Assembly: GCA_019918135.1 (NCBI GenBank)
Contig: WBZZ01003799.1
Location: forward strand, 380,001-444,000
DNA from: Paulinella micropora
Taxonomy: Eukaryota; Cercozoa; Imbricatea; Euglyphida; Paulinellidae
Direction: 5' to 3'
DNA: 64,000 bases
Shown here: one piece after another, positions 1-8,089 of the stretch
Layout of the letters: each line of letters begins with the position of its first letter
Numbering within the stretch: the stretch's first letter is position 1
Translations under genes and position numbers: made by a program
The notes under the pieces: model-generated
The model's database searches: none
What the model was told of the DNA's origin: nothing
What the model saw: only the letters and a program-made list of their open reading frames with translations

Positions 1-1071
1 GGAAAATAATTCGGAAGGAAAAGAGAAAAAGAAAGGAAAGAAAAGAAAGAAAGAAAAAAAAAGAGAGAGAGAAAGAAAGAAACGAAAGATAAGAAATAGA
101 ACAAAAGAAAGAAAATAAAAAAAGAAAGAAAGAAAAGAGAGAAAAGAAAGAAAAGAAAGAGAGAAAAGAAAGAAAGAAAGGAAGGATTAGCAAGTAAGAG
201 GGCGAAAGAAAGAAAGAAAGAAAGAAAAAAAAGAAAGAAAAGAAAGAAAAAGAAAAAGAAAGAGAACAAGAGAGAAAACGAATGGAACGAAAAGAGTTCT
301 GAAATTCAAAGAAGCAAGCAAGAAGACGAGACAGAGAGGGACTTTGAGAGAGAGAGAGAGGGAGAGAGAGAGAGAGAGTATATACGAGAAGGATGCAAGG
401 AAGAGAAGAACTGCGAAAGAAGAGACGACCTGTTGTCAGCTGGCGCGACGCGGGAAAGCCATCCAAGCTCTTGGCTGAAAAAAAAAAAAAAAAAGGATGC
501 AACAAAGAAAAGCCGAAAAGACCTGTTCTTGAGTCGGATGAGATGTCGACGTACCTGTGATACACAACATGGTGAAGAGAGCAAGAACCTGCCAACGACA
601 TCTTGCCCAACGAAGGTTTGCACCACACTGTTCAAATTTTTCCCACGCAAACGGCCGGCCCCATTTTAGGAAAAAACTTTGTCGTCGCAGAAATCGTAGA
701 AATCGTATTTTTCTTTTACTAAAATAGGCCGGCCATCTTTCGCTGGCAACCATTTTTTTTCAAACTGAAATCCAAGCAACCCTTTTTTTTCCACACAACC
801 CAGACTGTTCGTGGAAAATGTCGTTGGTACGTGTTTGTTCTCTTCACCATAGATAATTTGTGTTTGTCGAGGGACTCCCTGCACAGGTACGTCGACATCC
901 GAAGCAGTTAACTAATCCTACGCAAAAACAGGTCTTTTTGACGTTTCTTTGTTGCATCTTTTTCTTTTCCAGACAGGAGCTTGGATGGCGCCGGCGTTCC
1001 TGCGTCCGACCTGACAACACGAGCTCACATGTCTTCTTTTCTCAGTTCTTCCTTGCATCCTTCTTTCCATT

Positions 1072-1106
<35 letters not shown>

Positions 1107-1486
1107 CATCCGCTTGCTTTTTGTTCTTTCTTTTCTTTTCGTTCTATTCGTTTTTTTCTCTTTTCTTTCTTGCTATCTTTTCTTTCTTTCTTTTGTGTCT
1201 TTTTGCTTTCTTTCTTTCTTTTCTTTTCTGGAAGTTTTTTCTTTTATTTCGAATTCTTTCAAATTCTGTTTCTTTTTTTTTTTTTTTTGTTTCTTCTCTT
1301 TTCTTTCTTTAATTTTCTTTCTTTTTTATCTTTACTTTTTTCTTTTTGTTTTCTTTGCTCATTTCTTACTTAAACCCTTTCTCGTATTTTCTTTTGTCTG
1401 CGTCACCTGCTTTTTCTATCTTTTTATTCTAATCGTTTTCTCTCTTTTTGTTTCTTTTTTCTTTTTTATTCTTTCTTTTCTTCAAG

Positions 1487-1562
<76 letters not shown>
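1..1562. repeat. Large imperfect palindrome with purine left arm and pyrimidine right arm
   Basis: Positions 1-400 are almost pure A/G and 1080-1562 almost pure C/T, so they are complementary in composition. The non-repetitive parts also mirror each other: the segment around 380-650 reads, on the other strand, like 735-1090. Shared words include the CCAAGCTC block near 464 and its complement near 978, GTCGACGTACCTG near 546 and its reverse complement near 888, and TGGTGAAGAGA near 571 and its complement near 840. The apex lies between GGCCGGCC at 653-660 and GGCCGGCC at 727-734. Open frames here are low-complexity shadows. No transposase is visible, so this could be a foldback element or an inverted duplication. 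Confidence 0.8.
1490..1562. repeat. (CT)n microsatellite
   Basis: An almost uninterrupted CT dinucleotide run; a shorter one sits at about 1077-1104. They mirror the GA run at about 346-379 in the left arm of the surrounding palindrome. Confidence 0.95.
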
Positions 1563-1566
<4 letters not shown>

Positions 1567-1778
1567 ACTTGGAATTTTAATCATTAGTGTGTGTGTGTTT
1601 TTTTTTAATTTATTTTTTTATTTTTTTTTTAATGCCCTGTGAGCCGGTGTTTCATAGTTTTTGCTCGATCAGACGTAATTGTTAATATGTGAAGCGACAT
1701 GTGCGCAAAGGAATGGGAAGACGTACATTATTTGCTGCTCGCTGCCGTGGGGGTCATTTTAATACGCTTTTTCTCTCT

Positions 1779-1935
1779 TCTTCTTCTTCTTCTTCTTTTT
1801 CTTCTTCTTCTTCTTCTTCTTCTTCTTCTTCTTCTTCTTCTTCTTCTTCTTCTTCTTCTCAGTCTTCTCAGTCTTCTTTTTTCTTCTTCCTTCTTCTTCT
1901 TTTTCTTTTTCTTCTCAAGTTCTTCTATTACTGGC
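1779..1935. repeat. (CTT)n microsatellite
   Basis: Long CTT trinucleotide run with a few interruptions. Translations of it (poly-S, poly-L, poly-R) are not genes. Confidence 0.95.
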
Positions 1936-2117
1936 ACTTTTCGGAAGGAGATTTTGAAGGCCTTTGAGAAGGGAACGAATTTAACTTTTGTGTCGCGCTA
2001 GTATCGGCATTGTATTGCTCTGTAATTTTAATCCATCAATCAATTCGTTCATAACTTGTATTATATTAAATGATTTTTTTCTCACAATGATTTGAATTGA
2101 TAAGTTTTGTTTATATA

Positions 2118-2395
2118 CAATAAAATAAAAATTTCAACAAGTATAAAAAGTTCAACCTATACAAAAAGTTCGACCGGACCTAATAGTATGACAAAAGTTC
2201 AAACGAATCAAAAAAGATCAACAGTAAAAATTTTCATATTAAAAAAGTTCTACCTATAAACAAAGTTGAATATGTATAAAAAGTTCAACGGTGTCGAACT
2301 TTTTGAATAGGTTGACTTTTTGAATAGGTTGAACTTTTTTATAAGTTGAACTTTTTTTATATGTTGACATTTTTTAATAGGTTGGTTGACATCAC
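2118..2395. repeat. Cluster of short inverted repeats (AAAAAGTTCAACCTATA-type)
   Basis: The left half holds several copies of a word like AAAAAGTTCAACCTAT (near 2146, 2165, 2247, 2278). The right half holds its reverse complement, ATAGGTTGAACTTTTT, several times (near 2305-2350). The array can fold on itself around position 2290. No coding sequence is present. Confidence 0.75.
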
Positions 2396-2669
2396 TTGAA
2401 TGTCGACAGTTATATAATCCAGAAACAGGTTTTGAATCATTTCTATAATGTTTTGAAAAAATTAGTTTTTTATCTTAAAATTTTCGGCAAAAATGACCCC
2501 CCATAGTTGTGTGAATTCATTGTTTGATAGATAACATTTTTTCAGATTAATATCGAATTTATAATTCAGATAAATTGTATTATATGCGTAATTTGATTGC
2601 AGCAGCAGATAATAATAAATTATGAAAATTCAGCAAAATAAATATATTAAGATCGTGTCAAAATATATG

Positions 2670-3010
2670 ATTCGATCGTAATTTAATTTTAAAATTATTA
2701 CATTTATATAAAATTCAAACGAGTAATAATTTTAAAATTTAAAATCGAATGATTAAATAAATTAAATATAATATTCTGTTTCCAATCATTTAGTATATAT
2801 TTACATTATAAGTAAATAAAAATCAAACTTGAAATCGATATTATGTTATTTAATTAAAATTATTACATTTAAAATTCAAATAAGTATTTAAATTTTAAAC
2901 TTTAAAATTAAATTATTAAATTTATTAAATATAATATTTTGTTTGCAATCATTAGTATATATTTACATTATAAGTAAATAAAAATCAAACTTGAAATCAA
3001 TATTATGCTA
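2670..3010. repeat. Two-copy tandem repeat of about 163 bp, AT-rich
   Basis: The block containing AGTATATATTTACATTATAAG near 2790 recurs near 2953 with the same flanking order (ATTAAATATAATATT, then AATCAAACTTGAAATC), giving a period of about 163 bp. The surrounding 2.0-3.9 kb stretch is AT-rich and I see no gene in it. Confidence 0.8.
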
Positions 3011-4043
3011 AGATTACTAAATCCGCTATGTATGTAACAAGTAACGGTTATTTCATCAGGATGATCAGGACTATCATAATTTCAAAACTTTAAATGTTTT
3101 CATGAGATAAATTAATTCAGTATTTTACTCAATAAAAGCAAGTATTCATATTTATATTTTATTTTTATATAAATAGAGATAGATTGATATATTTCGATAT
3201 AAAAGGTGCCCTCACTTTTAGCCAAATTGAATGTTCTAATATAATTGTAACACCCAACGATTCCTCCCAAATGTTTCCTCATAATAAAATATTACAATTT
3301 ATTAGTAACTAAGATTTTAATAATTTATGAATTATTGCTAAGGAAAATCCTAAAGAAATATTTATACTTCATGTAGCCGCCAATATGAGTGGAACGCCAA
3401 CAAGTATATTAAAAAAGATATCCCAGTGGGAAAAAGTCCCCGGAAAATTTATAACCTATTTTGAATAACTATAGTGCGGGCCGATCGAGGTCTCCACCGA
3501 TTACCGTCAGAGGTATCGACTGGTCACTTGGAGTCAGTCACGAAGCTCCCTTTTCTCAAGTGAGGTTTGTTGTTGAGTCAGTTCAGTTTTGCTTATTAAA
3601 TTTCTTTGTAAGGTTCCTGAGCTTCGTGAGGGTTGACCTAACGGTCTTTCATAATGAAATATTAAATTGAAGTTTTAAATCATGGTAATATCATGAGGAT
3701 GATTAATACTGACAGTGTGGAACCTATTAATAATTAAGCAATTCTCGAAACGCTACGTTCCTGGAACATAATTTTAACACAATCAAGAGTCACCTACATT
3801 GTAAGTCAAAGCCAGGCGAAATAATATTTAAGGAATAAAGTTTGTTTTGTCATGAGCAACCTTTTTTACTTATAACATTGATGTTACTACCATCAATCAA
3901 TGAACACGCAACAAATATGGAAGTCTTGCACAGATTTTACAGCTTAGAAGATTTCGGGTCCGGCAGAGCCGACGTGTGATAGATTTAGATATTATAGAGA
4001 GTTGTTTTGGCCCGCAGTGCATGTGTACCTGAAGCAGTAGGGG
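3010..4043. other. AT-rich stretch without a recognised gene
   Basis: No open frame here has convincing coding character. The interval separates the host-type repeats on the left from the viral left arm that begins near 4242. A GC-richer piece at 3477-3560 was not recognised. Confidence 0.5.
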
Positions 4044-4126
4044 GGGGCACCTACGCCAACCACCGCGCTGCCGACTGTCGCGCTGCGAGGCGGGGTCGGC
4101 AGCGCGGGGTTGGCGTAGGGTGCCCC
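4044..4126. repeat. Strong GC-rich hairpin at the left edge of the viral region
   Basis: Arms 4044-4075 and 4095-4126 (32 nt each) are reverse complements except for two single-base bulges. The outer ends are GGGGCACC and GGTGCCCC, and the loop is about 19 nt. It stands out as very GC-rich inside AT-rich DNA and lies about 120 bp from where capsid homology starts. It could be a terminator, a structural RNA or a relic of a terminal repeat. Confidence 0.8.
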
Positions 4127-4197
4127 TTTGCAGTTTATTACACCTCATTTTACACAAACACTACAGTTTGAATTTAAAAAATAAAATCAAATAACTG

Positions 4198-4232
4198 TTA
4201 CACACACACACGCACACACAACACACACAACA
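4198..4232. repeat. (CA)n microsatellite at the truncation point of the left capsid gene
   Basis: A CA-rich run directly precedes the first base that aligns with the intact capsid gene elsewhere in the window. It may mark the breakpoint where the left arm was cut. Confidence 0.8.
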
Positions 4233-4241
4233 TACACTACG

Positions 4242-5378
4242 ATGATTTGGAAACCTGAGATTAAATATGAAAAATTTATGGCACTTGAAAACCATGGTGC
4301 TGGTGCGGGTAGCGGTGCTATGCTTCAAAAGTGTAATGCTGGAAAAGTTGAAATTGGAACCGTAGCGGAAAGAGCGGCAATTACTGCTGCAGGCAATACT
4401 GCAGGATTGGTCGCTGCAGTTCAAGGATATTACAAAGTGCCACTTGTTAATGCCCGCCGTAATAATGATACCGCTCTCGCCGATAGCACTGCGGGGGATT
4501 ATAGTTTGCAAAATGTTCCTTTTGAGGAGGCTAAGTATTTTGAAGGTGGAACTATTAACAATGGTGCCACCCCTGTTATTAATGTTAAGTTTCCTTTGGG
4601 TATGCTGTTTGGCACTATTTTTGAACTGGATAAGACTATTGGATTTAATGAAATTTTGGATATGCGGATTGTATGGGCTGAAACCAACCGCTCTTCATTC
4701 TATGGCACTGATGTAAGTTCTATTTCCACTGGTGCTGCCGCTACGACCGCTGGTGCTATCGTCTCTAACCTAAATCTATTCCTTGCTGTTGAGACTGACC
4801 CAAACGTCATCCTCGGTGTCCAACAAAAGATTGCAGGTGAAGGCTTTCCATTTAAGATTGAGTATCCTATCGCTTGGAAGCAAAGTCTTCAAACAAACCA
4901 ACAGAACTATGTTATTAAGATGAACCGCTGGCAGGGTGAAAGAATTCGTCGTATTTATACTTCCGCCTTTCATTTCACTGAGAGTGCTAATATTTCTTTT
5001 TATAACGACAACAGATCTGGCGTAAAGGTTTTAAAATACTATACAACCCTTGACGGCTCTTGTCTCCAGCAGTTTGATATTGACACAAAGGAAAATGAGG
5101 ACTATATTATTTTGAAGAATAAGTTGAAGGGAAGTGCTATCCTAAACAGCGATGTCTATCATTACAACTGGTTCCACGTAGATACTTGAGACAATAACCG
5201 CCCGCTGTGCGATAGGGACACAGACGGCTATGAGGTGAGCGGTTTAAGCCTAGACACTGAGAGGCGATATGAATTCGTTTCAAATACAGGTAATGATGCG
5301 AGTGGTGCTGGCATAACTAATCTTAACAATTACACATTTGCCGTTCTTCAACGGGGAGTTGAAATTTTGATGAGTTGA
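4242..5378 (+). pseudogene. Truncated second copy of the PLV-type major capsid protein gene
   Basis: The translation aligns along its length with the intact capsid protein encoded at 13291-14838 (minus): shared MIWKPE near the start, then ALENHG, MLQKCNA, NLNLFLAVET and TLDGS. Similarity is only about half of residues by eye, so this is a divergent paralogue and not a recent duplicate. It lacks the region corresponding to the first 110 or so residues of the intact copy; the ATG at 4242 is an internal methionine. An in-frame TGA at 5187-5189 interrupts it, after which the frame continues to match the capsid C-terminus up to a stop at 5376-5378. Capsid proteins of this type form the hexon shell. 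The copy cannot encode a complete capsomer. Confidence 0.85.
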
Positions 5379-5406
5379 TATTTATCTACTTTCATTCGTT
5401 TCACTC

Positions 5407-5442
5407 ACAAGTCCCGAAGGGATGTTGTGACGCTGTGCTCAC
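5407..5442 (+). repeat. 36-bp double-hairpin mini-element, copy A
   Basis: It begins ACAAGT and ends GCTCAC. The first hairpin is TCCC-GAA-GGGA and the second TGTGACGC...GCTCACA. It lies just after the left capsid pseudogene. The related flanking sequence at 8001-8040 lacks exactly these 36 bases, which gives a filled/empty pair. Copies B (11642-11677) and C (18472-18507) have the same length and the same two-hairpin plan. Confidence 0.8.
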
Positions 5443-5489
5443 ATTCTCGTTTGTTGATAAAAATCGTGAAAAACAAAAAAAAAAAAATT

Positions 5490-5534
5490 AAGAATAAGTG
5501 ATAGTGCGACAGCACGAAACGCAATTCTAAAAAA
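5490..5534 (+). repeat. Degenerate ATTCTAAAATATC-family hairpin
   Basis: Contains AGAATAAGTGATAGTGCG, then AGCACGAAACGCAATTCTAA. It is a diverged copy of the hairpin at 5577-5629, with the internal GTGC/GCAC stem kept. Confidence 0.6.
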
Positions 5535-5576
5535 ATTAATAGATTAAATAGTTTTTCTCGTATAATATAGGAAAAC

Positions 5577-5629
5577 GACGTTTGAGAATAAGAGAGAGTG
5601 CGGAGCACGAAACGCGATTCTAAAATATC
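5577..5629 (+). promoter_or_regulatory. Hairpin element abutting the start codon of the left virion-protein gene
   Basis: Outer arms are GTTTGAGAAT and ATTCTAAAATATC, with an inner GTGC-GGA-GCAC stem. The element ends one base before the ATG at 5631. Related elements occur at 7420-7515 (also ending at a start codon, on the minus strand) and 8040-8089. The homologous start in the right arm (13190) lacks it, so it was added after the arms separated or lost from the right arm. A role in translation or transcription is inference. Confidence 0.6.
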
Positions 5630-5630
5630 A

Positions 5631-6963
5631 ATGAAAACTCACCAGAGAAACTTAATCGCAGAAAATCCGGACGGAGAATTTATAAACGTCAGGGTCGGAT
5701 ATGATGGTGATATTGAAACAAATAATTCAAAAACCGCTTTTGGCGAAGCAGTAGTAGGTCAATTAACACCAGTTTTACAGGAAATCTTTCCATATACCAT
5801 GAATACTAATATGGACAAAAACAGAAACAAAATCGTCTGTGCCATTTTTGAATAATATTGCTGAATTGAAAACAACTGCTGATGCTACGGCAGATGCTAG
5901 ACTGGTAAGTAAAAGGAGAATAAAATATAGAACTGGAACAGGTGTCCTCGCCCGCTTTACTGCTATATGGACAACGGATGATGCAAAAGATTACTATTCA
6001 TATATTGGAATAGGAAATGAAATCGTTGATGGATTTTATTTTTACAAAAATATAACAGGAATGAATATTGCGCATTGTAAAGGAGGTGCCGCAGTTTATA
6101 TTGACCAAGCAGATAATAGGACTTTCAGTGGTGTTTGCTGCTTTACTTCCTTCCACTTCGTTTGTTATACTTGTGTTTATTGTATTCGTTCCCTCAATGA
6201 ATAAACTGGCACTCGCTGTTTTAAGAGTTTGTATTCCAGTCGCTGCATCATTTCTTATTACTGCTGTAAAAGGTAATGTTGTATTTCGCAGGCTTACGCC
6301 AGTATTAGCATTCGCATAGTCAATCATATGAACTAATTGAAAAAATCCTGTTATGGGATTTTCAATATAAAACTTAATAGCACCAAACCCAAGATACTGA
6401 AATTGAATTTGAAATACATTTCCTTTGCTCCAGTCTAAGTCAGGCATAGCCGAAGTTCCATCGCACGGGTCGTCCCAGTCTGCTGAAACAAAGCGGTATT
6501 TGATGCTGGCGGTGCTAATTTAACAAATTATTCAAATGTTTATCCGACTTTGATAAGTATTACAAATGAAGATAGTAAGTCGTGTGTAGTAAGAATGGTA
6601 TTAAATGGAACACTAACTGGAGCAGGTTTTGCAGATGTTGATTCTAAGTATTCAATTGTAGATACTGACAAAAAGGCGAGTGCTATCGCAAACGGAACAA
6701 CAATTTTTAAACTTTATGTAAATCCTCAATCAACTCAACAAATAAATCTTAGAAATAATGATATATATTTGACTCCTAATGATGTATTGACTTTTACACA
6801 GAAATCCGTTGGAACTGCCAATAATGGTTCAAATGTCAATGTTATCGCTAATTTTATTAAAGATAGTGATACGGAAAGCAAAAAAAAAACGGAAGACAAT
6901 GTAATATCATCACAAATATTTTTTTACCGCATCTTTGTTATTAAAATAAGGTTGATGAATTAA
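5631..6963 (+). pseudogene. Left copy of a PLV virion protein (penton/minor-capsid candidate), broken by frameshifts and an internal inversion
   Basis: The start (MKTHQRNLIAENPDG) matches the right-arm gene at 11941-13190, as do later blocks (RIKYRTG, NLTNYSNVY, TQQINLRN). The family has a conserved centre with a QFQYLGFGAIKF-type motif, which I associate with virion proteins of PLV/large-DNA-virus type; penton or minor capsid is a guess. A frameshift lies near 5840. Positions 6114-6478 are inverted relative to the right copy. A 1-nt deletion at the end removes the normal stop, so the frame runs on to 6963 into the convergent neighbour. Protein similarity to the right copy is clearly higher (about 80% by eye) than for the adjacent capsid pair. 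Confidence 0.75.
6114..6478. other. 365-bp inverted segment inside the virion-protein gene
   Basis: The coding sequence for the conserved central block (DWSKGNVFQIQFQYLGFG) reads on the minus strand here, while the sequence on both sides reads on the plus strand. In the right copy all three are on one strand and in order. The segment is bordered by AGCAGA (6108-6113) and its reverse complement TCTGCT (6479-6484). Confidence 0.85.
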
Positions 6964-7419
6964 ATATTCAAGGTATGGTTTATCAATCTTAGCAACATCT
7001 TCAATTTTCATTTTTTTATACTTACCATATTGAAGAAAAATGTCAGTTTCATTTTGCTGGTCTTCTTTCTTTAATATACATCCTTCTTCTGTATGTTGCA
7101 TTCGCTATTTCTTCGCCAACATTAGCCTTGATTTCAGTGATACCAGTCTCTTTTAAATCAGTTGTCTTAAAAGGTGTGCTTTCTTCTTGCTGACCGAAGC
7201 TCGCATCTTCAACTACGTTGGAATCTTCAACTACGTTGGAGTTGTCCGTTATGGTCTCCAATGGAATAACTACTTTCACATTGTCATCCCTCCGCTTGTA
7301 TTGTTCATAGAAAGAAACAATGTCAGGTTTAGCATTTAATCGTGGGTTTGTTAATTTTGCCATCAATTCCATTTTTCAATTTCATTTAAGTAGTCCTGTT
7401 TGGTGTTCAGGTCAGTCAT
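6910..7419 (-). pseudogene. Left copy of ExoX-C-like protein 2, frameshifted
   Basis: Starts at the ATG complementary to 7417-7419 (MTDLNTKQDYLNEIEKW) and ends at the TGA at 6910-6912. The C-terminus contains FLQYGKYKKMKIEDVAKID followed by PYLEYLI, the pattern of the ExoX-like C-terminal/DUF3820-type domain (a basic FGKYKG turn followed by a YLEW helix). The left copy has shifts near the N-terminus (about 7373) and near 7090. It has an 18-bp tandem duplication (7205-7240) not seen on the right, and lacks the 36-bp insertion present at 11642-11677. The function is unknown; a nucleic-acid-binding accessory role is inference. It is convergent with the virion-protein gene. Confidence 0.65.
7205..7240. 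repeat. 18-bp tandem duplication in the coding sequence
   Basis: Two perfect units of ATCTTCAACTACGTTGGA, adding six codons to the left ExoX-like gene 2 relative to its right-arm homologue. Confidence 0.9.
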
Positions 7420-7515
7420 GATATTTTAGAATTGCGCTTCAGGCTACGCACTCTCGCTTATAAAAAATTCGCTCGCGGATTTTGCTATAACACTTCGTTT
7501 ATATTCTAAGACATC
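7420..7515 (-). promoter_or_regulatory. ATTCTAAAATATC-family hairpin upstream of left ExoX-like gene 2
   Basis: On the minus strand the outer arms are GATGTCTTAGAAT (7503-7515) and ATTCTAAAATATC (7420-7432). The second arm runs directly into the ATG of the gene at 7419. The loop is longer than in the other copies. The right-arm homologue has a plain TATA-rich leader instead (11355-11380). Confidence 0.6.
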
Positions 7516-7592
7516 GGAAAAAAATTTAAGAAAAAATAATTAAAAGAAAAACGATGTTTTATGAAACCGCGTAGCGGGTGAATAAAATGTCA

Positions 7593-7881
7593 TTATAAAT
7601 ATTTTTTTACTTCACTTTTAGTGTCTGTAAATTTATCAAACCATGGCTGTTTCATAACCCATTCAAGATATGGTTTCTCAATGGTAGCAATATCTGACAC
7701 CTTCTTTCCGCGATACTTATCAAATGGAAAAACATCAGTTGGCTTTCCTTCTCTACTTTTTTCAATTGCCTTAATTTCTTCATCAATCATCTGTTGGACA
7801 TCTCTTACTGAAAAGAATTCCTTATTATTCTCAATTGAAAGTCGTCCAAAATTTTTCAGATAGTCTGGTGAGGGTGGTCAT
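7593..7881 (-). pseudogene. Left copy of ExoX-C-like protein 1, frameshifted by one base
   Basis: It matches the intact right copy at 11064-11354 almost throughout: MIDEEIKAIEKSREGKPTDV is identical, followed by FPFDKYRGKKV and PYLEWVMKQPWF. An extra T in the codons for the N-terminal KFGRL region (about 7850) shifts the frame, leaving a 65-residue open C-terminal part. The last two genes of each arm (ExoX-like 1 and 2) are paralogues, because both carry the GKYKG...KPYLE motif. Confidence 0.75.
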
Positions 7882-7892
7882 TGGTCTATATA

Positions 7893-7947
7893 AAATTTTC
7901 GTAAAAAATTGTTATAACACACTAGACTATAGGCTAGTGTTTATATA
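7893..7947. mobile_element. 55-bp hairpin insertion with TATATA at both ends
   Basis: The right arm reads TCTATATAGATTGG in one piece (11047-11060, complement). The left arm has 55 extra bases between TCTATATA and GATTGG. The extra piece ends in TATATA, so it is flanked by a 6-bp direct repeat (7887-7892, 7942-7947). It contains a hairpin with ACACTAG (7919-7925) and CTAGTGT (7934-7940). It resembles a minimal MITE-like insertion. Confidence 0.65.
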
Positions 7948-8039
7948 GATTGGAAAATTTTTATGGAAAAAATTAATTATTGATATTTATCAACTACACT
8001 TTCATTCGCTTCGCTCATTCTCGTTTGTTGATAAACATC

Positions 8040-8089
8040 GATGTTTTAGAATAAGCGGGAGTGAAACGAGAGCGCGATTCTAAAATATC
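8040..8089 (+). repeat. ATTCTAAAATATC-family hairpin overlapping the end of polB
   Basis: Outer arms GATGTTTTAGAAT (8040-8052) and ATTCTAAAATATC (8077-8089) pair over 12 of 13 positions. On the minus strand the polymerase frame ends inside the second arm: its last codons and TAG stop (8080-8082) are made of hairpin sequence. Confidence 0.65.

Noticed and set aside
306..2001. Long open frames in the 0.3-2.0 kb region
   Set aside because: They are translations of CT, GA and CTT microsatellites and of the mirrored arms; no conserved protein pattern.
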